From Ostrinia nubilalis (Eukaryota > Arthropoda > Insecta > Lepidoptera > Crambidae), in NCBI RefSeq assembly GCF_963855985.1, contig NC_087106.1:7237001-7301000 (forward strand): DNA of 64,000 nt, written 5' to 3'. Below, piece by piece: positions 34,319-46,964 of the stretch. Both the position numbers and the translations under genes were made by a program. Position 1 is the first letter of the stretch. Each line of letters opens with the position of its first letter. Below the pieces are notes generated by a model. It saw nothing but the letters and a program-made list of their open reading frames with translations, did no database searches and was not told where the DNA came from.

Positions 34319-35045
34319 ACAATCAACACTTTACCACAATTTGCCAATTTATTCTGTCACAGTTGACAGTTATAAATCGCCAATTATTCTTACTGGACCG
34401 ATTCCGATTCAAAAACTCGCATTCTCCTACAACTTGCACTTCGAAGCAATTGGACGATCGTAGATCTGTCGGCAGAGGTGATCAACATTTTGCCACAATC
34501 CGCCGATTTATTATAATGTCACGACTGACAATTACAAATTGACAATTATACTTACACTGCTGACCACCCCTGAATAAAAAGTAATATTGGTGACAGTAAA
34601 ATTCTGTTTTATAGTCAATCAACTGTAAAATGTAAGAATACTCCTAAACATTGTTTAACCATCCTAGACTTCATCTCAATTAACACCAGGTGCGACTGCG
34701 GTCAAATACCTGCCTTATTATTCATAAAAAAGTTTATGTCAGAGTTTATTTCAAGACTTTTATTTTATTTATTCGATTTCAATTCTATACGAATATTGTA
34801 TGTCAAACTAATTGTACAATTTCTCTTCACCGATTGTTAAATCAAATCCGAATCTAAAAAGTACAGCTGCTGCTCTCTGTCGGCGTTTTACTATTTTATT
34901 TTTTTAACCCTTTAGTTAAGTTATTGAGTAAAATTAAATAATGCGACAGCTTTGCCCATTCTCCCATTACTTGCACCGCTGCAGTAATTCGGCTCGTCAT
35001 AGATCCGTCGGCAGAGGTGATCAACGTTTTCACGCGATTCCGATT
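34319..35045. repeat. Diverged tandem repeats, period about 165 bp
   Basis: The segment CAACACTTTACCACAATTTG (34326 on) recurs as CAACATTTTGCCACAATCCG (34483 on), both continuing into TTTATT...TGTCAC...TGACA.TTA. The word CGGCAGAGGTGATCAAC occurs at about 34470 and again at about 35010, after TAGATC(T/C)GT. This is an old degenerate array; the end of the 34182-34463 ORF lies inside it. Confidence 0.55.
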
Positions 35046-35547
35046 TATGTAATAGGCGTCAGGGGTGGCTATTACTAAGCGGCCATTACTTTTTGTGGCC
35101 CCATCGTGTGGTTGACCACGCTTAGAGATGTGCCGCTGAGAAAGTTCTCGTTCCCGGCAATATTCCCACTTTCCCAGTGAGAATATTCTCGAGAACCGAG
35201 AACGCTCCCGGGAATATTCTCAGTGTTCTCGACAGAATACATTTAGTTTTAATTTAAATTTTGTTGTTTATATGTGATATTATTTGTAATGTTTCGATGT
35301 TTTATTAACTGGGCGTTAAGACTAGTCGTTATAAACAAGGCATAAAACGCGTGAGTGAGATATTGCAGTCTTGCTCACTCTTTTCGTGGCGAACGCGTGT
35401 CGCGGCTTTAGGACTCGGCTACGGTATTTGAACATCAGTGTGCCTCTGAGTTTTAAGGCCCTTGCCACTCTGGCGGATTGCAAGCGGATTCAAAGTGGAT
35501 ATAAAGCGGAGAGGCGACGCGACGGAGAAGCCGCGTGAAAATATCGT

Positions 35548-36490
35548 GAAGCTTCTTGAAGGCTGCCCAGCCGAGCTGGATTCGATGATTGACCTTTTTT
35601 TCGAAGTTGGACCTACCTAACTGGACTGTTTGCCCCAGGTATACATTATATTCAACAACTTCGAGTATAGTCTCCAACTTTTAGAGGAGTGGGTGCAACA
35701 CGGTTTTTAGATATGATTTTTAAATCTTGTCCTTGTTCATTTTGAGACCCACTTGTTGAGAGACTCTATTGAGACCAGCATCGAGCATTGTGCCTAGATC
35801 TTCCACGATCTCAGCCATGACTACGATATCGTCTGCTGTCTGAGTTATGTACTCGCCGTTGATATGTATGCTGAATCCGCTCCAGCCCAGAAGCTTGAAA
35901 ACATCGTCCAGGGTGGTGGTGATGACGTCTCCCTGTCTCACCCCTCTCTGCAACTGGATAGGTTTCGGGTCCTGATCTTAAAACGGACTGTCACTGTGGC
36001 GTGTTTGTACAAGCCTTTCAACACTTTAATGTATCAATAGTCAATTTGGCACAGTCGAAGAGACTGAAGCACTGCCCATGTCTCAATCGAATCGAAGGCT
36101 TTCTCATAGTTCACAAACGCAAAGTGACTGATTATACTCCTTGATCTTCCGTGTAATCTGCCGTAGCGTATTTATTATGGTATGTGGTACTAAAGCCTTT
36201 TCGAAAACCGGCTTGTTCGAGGGGCTGAAAGTCGTCGAGCCTGCTAGCGTGACAATTCGTAATGACTATCGAAAACATGACATAAGCTTGTAGACATGGC
36301 TCAGAAGCGAAATGGGTCTATAATTCTTCAACAAGGTTTAGGGCCTTTAGTACCGGCGTTCCGCCTGCCTTCAGAAGCTCAGACGTGATTACGGTGCGTT
36401 GTTGTTTTTCAGCTGTTTGAGAACCATTCTAATCTCGTACAGACTAATGTACGGGATATATTCGTTAAGTGTCGGATCAATCTAGCTAGC
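35548..36490 (-). pseudogene. Decayed RTE reverse transcriptase fragment
   Basis: On the minus strand this aligns with about residues 485-840 of the intact RTE protein. Recognisable pieces include RGVRQGD (ORF 35720-35953), VYLGQTVQLGRSNFEKKVN and a degraded catalytic box where YITHLRFADD has become YITQTADD through a small deletion. Several frameshifts and deletions break the frame. Both the endonuclease and the C-terminal domain are missing. Loss of the 3' end is unusual for a simple truncated insertion and implies later deletion; unrelated GC-rich repeat sequence (35455-35545) abuts the break. Confidence 0.88.
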
Positions 36491-36669
36491 ACGTATTTTC
36501 TATAAAAATGTGTCAAATAATCCGTCAGACAGGCTATCCACAACTTATCCAGAAGTGGCGAAACAGGCCCTTACTAAGCGATTGTGAAATATGCCCTTAA
36601 TGTCAAATAAGAATAGTTTGAAAAACTAAAAACACGCTTTTAATTACTAACAACACTAAAAAGTCAAAA

Positions 36670-36915
36670 ATCATCAGGACCTTGGACATCATCTAGCATT
36701 AAAGTGCTCGAAAAGACAAATCCAACGAACCCAAACTCATGAGTTTCCGCCGTTTCTTTTAGGAGTTCCTATGGCTACCTCCTGACTCCATCATTAGGAC
36801 CCTGGACATTATCTAGCACTTAAAGATCTCGAAAAGACATCCAATGAACCCAAACTCGATGTGATTCTGCCGCTTCGTTTAGGACTTCTTTTGGCCACCT
36901 TCCAGTCCCATCAGA
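36670..36915. repeat. Tandem duplication of a 120-bp unit inside the hAT
   Basis: Two adjacent copies share ATCA(G/T)GACC(T/C)TGGACAT, ATCTAGCA, CTCGAAAAGACA and GAACCCAAACTC, and end with CCGCTTCGTTTAGGACTTCT-like sequence. They are non-coding and moderately diverged from each other. Confidence 0.6.
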
Positions 36916-37460
36916 CCAGCTGGTACCACAATATTGTATTGTCATTTCTAATCTACATAATTATAATTGCCAAGTTTCATGATGATACAAGACTTAGAAG
37001 TGCGTGTAATTCAGATTCTAATATTCAATTACATAGTTAGTTACATACACGACGACCTAATAAGAGCGTGTTAAAAACGAAAAAATTGACAGTTACATTA
37101 TTTAATTACGTGTAAAAATAAATTTCTGTCATCTTTCATATCATTTAAACGACATTTCACGACGAAAAAATAAAATATAATAAAGTTGCAGTTGCCAAGA
37201 ATATTGCCGAGAAAGTTTCCCGAGAATATTCTCGGGAACACTGAGAATATAGCCTTTCACTGCAAATAGAGTGTATTGTTTAATATACATTTATCTGTTG
37301 ACTTAATTTAATACTATTTTACTTAAGAAAGTTTGTTTATTTCCATTTTATAAACATGATTCTCAACCTTTCTCACTTAGGAGAACGCTCCCGGGAACGC
37401 TCCCTAGAATATTCTCAGCTGAGAGAGCGTTCTCGGGAACGGCACATCAATAACCACGCT

Positions 37461-40294
37461 GATTTGTTATGTTTTTTTTATTTAAAGTAAACATCCCAGT
37501 GTGGGCACTGATTATTGAATAGTTACTGGGTGTAGATGTGGAAATATTTTTCTAATTCGTTTTCCGGACTCTTTGGTTTTGATTTTTTGATTTATTATTA
37601 CCACTCCTTTATAAACAGGATCTACAATTCCTACGATAGTGACGGTTCATTAGTTTTGGTTCCCATATAGCATCTACCTAATTAAGTACTAGTTTTCCGT
37701 GAATATCATTGATGCTCTTTTCCTTTTCTACGTCCATTCTCCTATCTACCTAAATGACACGTTTATTAATCTAGATCTTAGTTTAGAAATCATCATCTTT
37801 ATCTTCATAGGCCTTCCCAATACACCACTTACTATTTAAAAGCTCACTTCAATATTATCCCTTTGTGTTCCGCTATTAGCTCTCCAATTTTACCCATCTA
37901 CTGCGAAAGATACGTTTGTCCGTCGCCGCCTGCTTTATTGCGGCCGGCTCAAATTCGACTTTTAATTCCGTCACCGGGGAGATTTACTAGTGAGCGCTAG
38001 TGATGTGCCTTGTAGTACAGGACTCGAGTACGTGTGGAGATAAAAAAAAAATGACTTGAATTTGTAATTGTTTTTACTTTTACTACTAGTGTTCTTCCGG
38101 TCACTGAATAGCCACTAATGGACAATATTTAATCCCAGTAAAAAAAAAACACCAACGGTGCTAAGAATTTACCAAAGAATATTTACTTGAAAATAACTAT
38201 ATTGGATTCATGCTTTTTTTTAAGTAGACCCGAAACTCCATCCTCTAACGTCAATGGTCTGTATTTTTGTGTCTATCTTTATCAAAAAATATCCAAATTC
38301 CAAAAATACAAAAAAATTGCGCTGCGCTAGTCTCATGTTACAAATACAAAACACCAATAAAATCTTTAACGTAACAATCGTGTACTCTAGTTGCTCCAAC
38401 CACTATCTCCTCACTAGTGAGCGCTATTGTACCCAAGCATTTTATACCGCGGTCCTCATTTGTTTCTGTGCGTTATTGCACCTATTTCTAATATTCGGAA
38501 GTTCGACGCGGCTGCTGAGTGAAATATGCGCGAACGCATAGGGTTGACTATAATTGATAGGTTAAAATGTTGCAATCCTAAAACTATGTATATCTAAATG
38601 TTATTAAGTCTTATCTGAAAGTAATAAAATAATTAAGCTCAAAACTGGTAATTAGTAATTACTAATAATTGAATTTGATTTGAAATTAATACTGATTGGA
38701 AACAATTAAAATACTAGTAACCTACTGAAATAAACTTTAAAAGGAAACGATCTATATAAATCTACAGATTATGTATCACTTCTCAGACTATTGCATCTTC
38801 TGACAACCCTTGCACGGAATCCAAAAAGACAGAGAGACAAATTAATTTTTATTTTAAACGACATTATTGTTACATGTCCGTGATTTACGGCGAATGTGAA
38901 TAAAAGGTCACTTAAGTCATGTATTTATTCTGCTAATATTATATTATACACTTACGAGTAAAAAATGACGTCCACGAAATTTTCAGGAGTTCATTATTTT
39001 TACAATAGGAGAGTCCATTCTTTCATCGAAGTCTTTACCAAACATTGGAAATGTACACGAAAGTAAGTAGGTACGAAACTTATGGACTTAAACTCTCATA
39101 CGACTTAACTCCATACCTATAGTCCTCTTATTTAGGACTTTATTGTAATTTATGCACCGTGGTTTAGTTACTTCATTCATTGGATCATAGAAATTTTAAG
39201 AGTAATCGTACCAACGACTAACAAGTAATAATTCAAAGTTTCGATCACAGTATTAAATCTATAATGAGTAAGCAAGTTAAATAACATTACTTAACATTTT
39301 CCATTAGCAATTGAAGCGTTTACCAAGATAAACAGAAAATGACCAGTGCCTATTTATTACGAGTATTCACGAGTCAAACAACTTCCAAAGTCAATCCGAA
39401 ATCAAAGACTTGTAATTTAAGAATTTCAATCACTTTTGTAATCAAAATGGAGGCTCGTGTTCCAATAAAAACGTTTTCCAAAGAAATCTAATCACGACTT
39501 GTTTTTACAAGTTAAATTGATTTGTGGATTAAGACAACAGTAATGGAAGACGTCTCGTATACTCGTAGTTCTTGGATTGATTTTCCTTTAATTAACTGAT
39601 AATAAATAGTGTTATACTTATATCTTTGTAGAGTATGTAGTCAGGTTATTATGTAAATTATTATTACTCAATTAGTTATTGTTTACATGACATCATCATT
39701 TTAGAATTCTTATGAAGTCATACAATACAGAACTAATTCATACAGAATATTTTGCCATTGAAAATTTTCATAGAGATAACACTTTCAGTGTTACCATTTT
39801 TCATATTTTTTTCAGATAAACTTTTCCGAAACATTCTTATTAATAACAAAACCTGTTACATGAGATCAGTTAGTAATTCTGGCATTATGAAGCGATGTTA
39901 TACAGTAAACAGTGAAAAACATTATGAACATGATATTTTTTGTAATTTCTAAAGTAGTATTTGGATTGTAGATAGATTACTACCTTATTTCACCACATAA
40001 TAATAATTCTTAACCTAATATGACCCGGTTTTCCCACTCCTGCACAGATCAAAGTCTAAATGTAACCCTTCCAAATCCGCGTTGTCTATAAAACCATCTT
40101 CATTCACGATGACCATCTGCCAGAGACAATAGACGTCCGGCGTGTGTCGTAAACGTATACAAAGTACGAGGTGGATCTTTGATCTCCACCGCGACTGTGT
40201 AGGGTTGGTAACATTGTAACAGTACACTGAAATTGGTAAAAATAGTGTTTTAATATCTATTCAAGGTGAATACCAATTGATAAAAAACATCATC
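37461..40294. other. Intronic DNA, nothing recognised
   Basis: AT-rich; small ORFs at 38254, 39752 and 40015 show no domain. No bounded transposon was found. Confidence 0.35.
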
Positions 40295-40453
40295 TTCATC
40301 ATTTCAGCCATAAGACGTCCACTGCTGAACATAGCCTCCCCCAATGATTTCCATGTTGATCTATTGGTAGCGACCTGCGTCCAGCGCCTTCCTACTACCT
40401 TTATGATGTTGTGGGTCCACCTTGTGGGAGGACGTCCCACGCTGCGTTTTCAC
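40295..40453 (-). mobile_element. 5'-truncated RTE 3' end with ATG-type tail
   Basis: The plus strand reads CATCATCTTCATCATTTCAG then CCATAAGACGTCCACTGCTG, the reverse complement of an RTE end with a GATGATG-like tail. It covers roughly the last 50 codons of the RTE ORF (matching GRPPT-W, GRPL-like residues in reverse) with many differences from the intact copy. Confidence 0.75.
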
Positions 40454-40560
40454 AAAAATAAACTGATATTTATTCAATGTTGATTGACCTGAGGTACAGA
40501 TAACATATATCAAGCTAAACACGTGCCCAGAAAGCTGTTTCATTGCTTCCTAGTGCTTTC

Positions 40561-40616
40561 GTTTCAGCCATGTCCACTGCTGGACAAAAGCCGTCCCAAG
40601 GATTCCCACAGTGAAC
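40561..40616 (-). mobile_element. Very short RTE 3' end
   Basis: GTTTCAGCCATGTCCACTGC then TGGACAAAAGCCGTCCCAAG is the reverse complement of the last roughly 55 bp of the RTE family. It lies about 110 bp from the fragment at 40295-40453, in the same orientation; two separate insertions or one split by about 100 bp of foreign DNA are both possible. Confidence 0.65.
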
Positions 40617-41023
40617 TTTCTTCTTTATTAAGCTACAGGATATAAAATATTACTATAAAATATTAGTAATATAAGGTATTACTAACACAGCAAGGTGACT
40701 TTTGAAAAGTTAGATAACTTTAAAGCTAAATGTTAAGTTTTCGATTTTATTGTCAGTTATTAGAGTTCTGGTAACATTTTAATTATTGCCATTCAAGTTT
40801 AGCTTGCATATTTTACAACTGACAACTAAATTTCGCGTAAAATATATCCTCCAACGATAGTTTATAGCAAACGTGTAGGTGTTTGATTAATTTATTGGTT
40901 ACTTATGAAACACGGAATCATAGAATAATTTATAATCAGTACTGTTTTGTTCATTAAAATAACATTACATGCCTACATTTCTTACCTACTATTTTATGTG
41001 AGCCCTAAGTAAGAAATTAGATA

Positions 41024-41190
41024 GGCAACGCACTTGGAACTCCCTGGAAGCTACGGGTGTAGACACCAAGTGCTTCCAGGGAGTTCCAAGTGCGTTGCCC
41101 ATAGGGGCGGATAGGGGCGACGGTAATCACTTATAGTCAGGTGATCCATTTGTTCCTTTGCCTCCTGTCCCATAAAAAAATCATTTGCAA
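41024..41190 (+). mobile_element. Retroelement 3' end with A-tail and 27-bp 5' hairpin
   Basis: From about 41073 the plus strand reads as a widespread lepidopteran retroelement tail: GGCGACGGTAATCACTTA, CAGGTGATCCATTTGTTCC, then CCTGTCCCATAAAAAAA. Its first 27 bases (41073-41099) are repeated as a perfect reverse complement at 41024-41050, giving a 27-bp stem and 22-nt loop. Such a snap-back is expected from twin priming or template switching at the 5' end of a truncated insertion. Confidence 0.7.
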
Positions 41191-41991
41191 AAATAGGTGT
41201 TGCCAGCCCTATTCCACAGACTATCCCATAGAGCAGAGTTTACATTCGCATCATTCAAATGTATGAAGTCGCTATTTACGTTTGACCAGAGCACTCATTA
41301 AGGATTGTTATTGGAATAATAAAGAGCTGGGTGAGCATCCGTCTCGATCAGAGACTCCCAACATTTGTGGTGCAATGCGAGAAAAGTAAATCTCGAATAT
41401 AAAACGAATCGAATCGAAAACTTCTGATACATTCTGGTCTAGTGACCAAATATTGATATAAATGTATTAACTAGCTATAATCAGAAAACACGGTCAAGCA
41501 AATAATGGTCAATCTTCGTAAAGTATCTTTAGGTCGACATTTTGTTACATAATAGCGTTCGCGTTCTTATTAAATAACAAATAGAAGCTCTAGACAGTAT
41601 GGAAAAGTTCAAGGTAACTTGTGGTTGGAATCTTACGTCCAATATTATTAAAAAGGTTGAGAATCACTGACCCAGATCGTAACACGTTTCCCGGTATCCC
41701 TATCCGTTGCAAAACCGATCGCTTTATTCCGTGATGATTCCGCGAACTGACACTTCTGATGTTTGTTAATCTGTGTCTGTTTGAAATAGTTCGCGCGGGA
41801 AAGTAGATTCGAATCTTGAATTTTTGTTTTTAAATTGTGAGTGGCATGATTATGTTCTAATTTTTTAAATGAGATGAAGAGGTTTCTTAACTATTTAAAT
41901 AATACATTTACACATGTCACGTTGTTATTCGTATCATTTCATAGAAGAGACATGATGAATGGGCTGGATTTGTAGTCATTAGATCTTGGAA
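41191..41991. other. Intronic DNA, nothing recognised
   Basis: No exon or bounded transposon seen. Confidence 0.35.
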
Positions 41992-41995
41992 TTAA

Positions 41996-43062
41996 CCCAT
42001 TTAGACCGATAATTATTTTTGTAAATAAAATTTGATTTTTCAGTAAAAACTTTCAAAGGGAAGCATAAAAAACATGAAAAAAATATTTTAAAAAATAATC
42101 CATAAATAGGGGGCCGTGGGGAGCCCGTACCATATAGGGTACAGTAGGTCTATAAGCATGCAAAACATAGTCGTTGTTCAGGCAAGGTTTTTATTTATTT
42201 TTGTATGATATAAATTAAAAATAAAATCACATAATCACCAGTATCATACTTGGCATATCTTGTAAGACGTTTTCTGTGATACTAACCAGGTTTGGCTTTT
42301 TTTTCTACCTTCTCCGAAGTTAGTGAGGATAGCTGAAGAAGACCTGGCTTCTTCTGACTTATTACGTTTAGTGCTATTTATAATCGCATTTAGCAACACG
42401 AAGATGGAAATTCAGCAAATTCATCGAAGAAAACTCTGAGGGTAATTATTTACATTGACATTATCTTTCTCGCCCGAATCTTCGTCAGTCTGATCATCAT
42501 TAGCGGTCATCTGACAAGACAAGACAAGACAGCAGTAGAAAAATACCAAGATTGCTTTATGTTTGCTGAAATTATCAAATTTTTCATGAGTTGTGGCAAT
42601 ATAGTGAAGCATGAATAGCCTAAAATAAATAAAAACAATAAAAATAAATTATATTTTCTCGCATGATTTGCTCATGCATAGACCTACTGTACCTTATACG
42701 GTACACCTATTTTAGACTGGAATAAACCGTATAAAAATAATCTCAATAATATTTTATTTGTAGTCGTGATATCTATTGTACTCTATTTTTGGAATAAAAC
42801 TGATAAATAACATAATTTACCATAAATAATAAGAAATATACCTTCTTGAATACATTGTAAATATTTTTTTTGTTTTCTGTCCAGGAATTTCATAAATATT
42901 TCCGAAACCAATTGTCAAAACATATTTTTAAATATTTTTATGTAAAATAATCACTTAAAGCTTACTGACACAATCATTTTTTAAAATTAACAACAGTTTG
43001 GTTACTTCAAAATATTTTCAAAATGATACTGTACCACATAGGGTACGGTAGGTCTAAATGGG
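41996..43062. mobile_element. piggyBac-like element in TTAA
   Basis: A TTAA lies on each side (41992-41995, 43063-43066), and the ends are a perfect 12-bp inverted repeat CCCATTTAGACC. TTAA duplication with CCC...GGG ends defines piggyBac. A longer word of the type TAGGGTAC(A/G)GTAGGTCTA recurs at about 42137 and at the right end, and inverted near 42677. The 1067-bp body retains only a small N-terminal transposase remnant, so it is a deletion derivative needing a transposase in trans. Confidence 0.88.
42421..42612 (-). pseudogene. piggyBac transposase N-terminal remnant
   Basis: The 63-codon minus-strand ORF contains MTANDDQTDEDSGEKDNVNV then NNYPQSFLR. Acidic stretches of the type TDEDSGDE followed by NNLPG are typical of the N terminus of piggyBac-derived transposases. 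The catalytic DDD core is absent. Its position inside TTAA-flanked ends independently supports the assignment. It cannot encode an active enzyme. Confidence 0.65.
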
Positions 43063-43066
43063 TTAA

Positions 43067-46000
43067 ATACAGGGTGACAGTCTAGTACTATTCATTGCTG
43101 TTGTCACGTAAGTATAAGTACTAAAATGCTTTGCGTATTCACCTTACAAAATGTATCAGTGGCGTAAAATGTAATTACATCCATTTACGAGCGTGCGTAA
43201 CCCCCAGAACACGCAGCAAACGACATGTAGTTAATGTGTACATCAACAAAGTGGCGTTCGCGCCAAATTTACACTGACACTTAACATTTAGCCATCAGTA
43301 GCCACGGGCCGCCTACATAAAAAAATTACGACAGCCCAAAAATAAGCAATAAAATTTTATTATTCGAGTGGCGAACACAGTTTTCCATGTCACCAAAATA
43401 GGTGTCCACACAAATCTGTCTACGGGGTGGGTCGTTAGGGCCGTGTCGTCGCCATTTTGCGTGTTGACGTTCGCCGATGACAGAGGGCGTTAGACGCTAG
43501 GGCGTAGGTGAGTCACACTGTTAAATCACCTGTATTATAGAACAGGGTTTACGGAGAGTTTTGCATACGGTTCCGTATAATAAAAGTGACGTTATAATAA
43601 ATGCGGAGAGACATGCGTAGTAAGATAGCGCCGGTTATTGCCTCCGGAAGAATGCCTGCATAAATGTCTAAGTACATACAAGCCTGAAGCGTCCCATGAA
43701 ACCTGACTCAGGTTTGGTATTTTTACAATTACCATTTTATGAATATAACCATTCTTCAAAAACAAGACTTTAGGACTCACGATTATCTACGGAACTCTAA
43801 ACACCATTTACCTTTATTTCTGAAGAAATCTCAATAAAATTCTAATATTGTCGACATTTGACATCCGTAGCTCAAGAGACGCGTGTTTGCTTATTAAATG
43901 AAAGATTGAATATCGTTAGAATATTTTTGTAAAACATTTTGTATTAAGAGACATGATAATAGTTATAGGTTTTCTAAATGTGCATGTTTCTGTGTAATAT
44001 TGTGTAAATTACAATAATACCTACTATACAAAATGGTGACAGAACTTTCACGCCAGCAATCGCCTTAATATCTTTTAGCAAAATAGATATTTAGCCCTAC
44101 TTGATGAGCAACTGCCATTTTATTCACCATCTGCGTTATTTTTAGACTAATAAAAATACTTGTAGCTATTTCACATAATACAAAATGACACTGACTTTGC
44201 GGTAGGTAATAAAAGGCTACTTAGCAGGTTTTTGTCTGTAAAGAGACGAATTACGGCCATTACATTAAATAACAACATGGCATGTTGCTTGTACGCCCCT
44301 TAATTATTCTTATTAAGTTTTTTTTTATACATAAATTTGTAGCCTTAATTAATATTTTATTACGCGAAAAAAGCTTTTGAAATGCCACTGTTGTACACAC
44401 GATCATATTATCTTATGTTACTAGTAAACTATTAAATTACATCTATTTAGTGCCTGGGTGGCAATAGTAGCAAAAACTATTACAATACGTTTATAATTTA
44501 TAAACGGTCTGTATTATACGGGTAACTACATAATCGTCGTTTATTTTGCGTCTCGACAAAGAGGCTGGGATTGAAAATTAAAAATAAAGTTTTCTTTTTA
44601 AACTGCGCGTGGAAATGAAACTTCTTGGCAAAGGGCAGCTCTACAAAGTGCCTTAAATTTTTTAATTGCGAACCGCCTTATGATTATTATACGTCTTTGT
44701 GCATTCAGAGGGCAACATGTGAGGCTTTGCGAGTAATGTGCGAGCACCGTTATGCCTCCGACCCGGCGCAAGTCACGAGCGGCGTGGGAAAAATATTTGG
44801 CGGTCGGACTTGATTGTTTAAAACAGGCCAAAAAAGAAATAAATTCCAAATCTGTAGCCAGCTATCTTACCAATATTACGTAACGCTAGGATTGTCTTCA
44901 ACCATGTGTAATAACTTATAACAACTGAAGGCAATGTAACATTGGATTTTGAACTGGAAAAATAATTCTAAAATAAAGCGAGCAAGAGGCGAACTGAACC
45001 TGATCCTTCTCTAAGCTGATACTAGATAAAATATTACTAAGCCGCTTCGCTCCAATGTGTTTTGTAAATACCTACTTCGTTCTGTGAAGTGATTTCGGAA
45101 CTCTCACAAATATTACTTTGTCTATCTAGTGGCATTTCAAAATTTCATACAAAAAATACAAAAAGACACTGAAGCGAGGCGATTTCACAATTTTATTATA
45201 ACTGTCACAACTGGATGCCGCAGGCAGTCGGCAAATTCTTGATTGGTTAAGTTAGATTTTCGAAATTAATTTTCATAGTAACAAGGAAATATTTGAAACT
45301 TCTGTAACTGTAACCTTTTCTAGGCTCCCTGAAAAACTTACATTTTATCAACCGCTCCGCTTATGGCCTAGACCACGGCGTTAGAATTTAATAGAGCCGC
45401 TCCTTAAGCGACACCCTGTATGTGGGCCTAACAAGACTTTTGAGCTCACAATATTATGAATATTGCTCATTAGTGGCGCTTATACAGCCCGCGGACACGG
45501 AGATTTTATTATAGGCTGCCTAGTTTTCAGTCTGGGCACTTTATGAAGAAAATAAGAAGATTTTATAATGACGCGATTAATATAGAAACGTATGACGGCC
45601 AGTCGACACGACGGTCAATTGACCGGCGCATAAAAACTCATTCGTAACACGTTGTATGACAACAAAAAATGTGACATCTTATATGTGGCTGGAATAGGAG
45701 CTACTTTTCAATAAAAATGTATAGTTTGATGAGCTGTCGACTGTTTTTTTGTCGTTTGAATGAAAAAGTTATGCTTTTTAACGTTATTGATTGATTGGAT
45801 AGTTTACCGTGTCTGAATATTTATATTGTCTTTTTTCAGGTAAGAGAAGCGGTTATAGACAGCTATCAATGGGTAAGATGTACCTAACTACTTAAAAAAA
45901 TATTTTTTTTATTTACTTTTTTGCGTGTCGGACAAAAGAAAGGGTATTATGGGGTTTTACTCGTATGTGGGCAATTCTTCAAACATTTCTGTTCTTCGAA

Positions 46001-46807
46001 AAAACTGTTGCTAACTCATTTGGAGAAGCTTTCATTTATTAAGAATAAGAATAAGAATAAGATATTTATTCATAATGTTCATTACATGTCAAATTTTCAA
46101 TATATTTTCTTATTAATAATAAACAATTGCAGTATTAATAAGAAAGAAATACACATCATGTCCAAATAAATTAATAATACAAATAGAATTAGATTACCTT
46201 ATAAAGTCACTTCTTCTACCTCAGTAAAAAACAATTAAAGTAGATGTAAAGTTAAAAAATACAAATACCGTTCTCAACCCCGAAAACATTATCATTAACT
46301 ATTATTTAATCTGTGACATTACTCAAGCGCTACAGTGACCACGCTATCGCCAGATAAATCGGGACATTCAGCCATCGCCGAGTCCCAAAAAGTAATTAAC
46401 ACAGTGTTCCCACACTAACCAGAGTTACTTTTAATCGCTCCCTTAATTGCATTACTAAAGTAAGCCCATTAAAGGAGTTACAACTTAACAAACCAGTTGA
46501 TTATGAACCTTACGACTTTAATTTAAGGTTGATTTTTTAATGCAGCTCTAAAATGCATCACAAAGTTAGTGGGTAACCGGAGAGTTTACTCAATTGTTAA
46601 TAAACAGTGATGTATTAATGATACTTAACGTTTCAAGTGTTTTACTTCAATCCAGTTTGAGGAAAATGACCCATACATTCTAAAGCTAGTTTCATCAGAT
46701 TTCATAGAAGTATTTGAGATATTTGATACTAGTTATTCAACGTAATCATCTATAGAAGATGATATGATTCTCGTGGAATGTATTTTTAACGTGTAACTTA
46801 AATCATC
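43067..46807. other. Intronic DNA with a few repeat tails
   Basis: No exon. At 46039-46065 AAGAATAAG repeats followed by ATATTTATTCATAA look like the A/T-rich tail of a LINE on the minus strand. GC-richer patches lie at 43420-43510 and 44690-44810 without domains; overlapping ORFs there are compositional. Confidence 0.35.
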
Positions 46808-46810
46808 TTA

Positions 46811-46922
46811 GGCTGGGTTGCACCATCTTACTTTCGTTTCGTTTATGTCAAAAATCTGTCAAACTCCATACAAAATGGTTATCGTCATAGTTACCGTTAA
46901 AGTTAGGTGGTGCAACTCAGCC
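46811..46922. mobile_element. TTA-flanked MITE, copy 3 (GGCTGGGTTG family)
   Basis: The ends GGCTGGGTTGCACCATCTTA and GGTGGTGCAACTCAGCC are the best preserved of the three copies, with TTA on both sides. The interior shares GTCAAAAATCTGTCAAACTC. It is 112 bp and non-coding, PIF/Harbinger-like by its TTA duplication. Confidence 0.82.
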
Positions 46923-46964
46923 TTAAAGTAAAGAAAACCCCTTAGGTTATCGTAGTCAAAAAGT

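Larger units (their letters stand above)
35123..37452. mobile_element. Second hAT element with 8-bp duplication, hosting an RTE fragment
   Basis: The left end TAGAGATGTGCCG and right end (reverse complement TATTGATGTGCCG) differ at two positions; the 8-bp direct repeat ACCACGCT is perfect (35115-35122 and 37453-37460). Subterminal zones are full of palindromic words such as GAGAATATTCTC and CTCCCGGGAATATTCTC. Inside are a decayed RTE (35548-36490, minus) and a tandem duplication (36670-36915). No hAT transposase remains recognisable. The mutated right end indicates an older insertion than the hAT at 23690. Confidence 0.9.
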
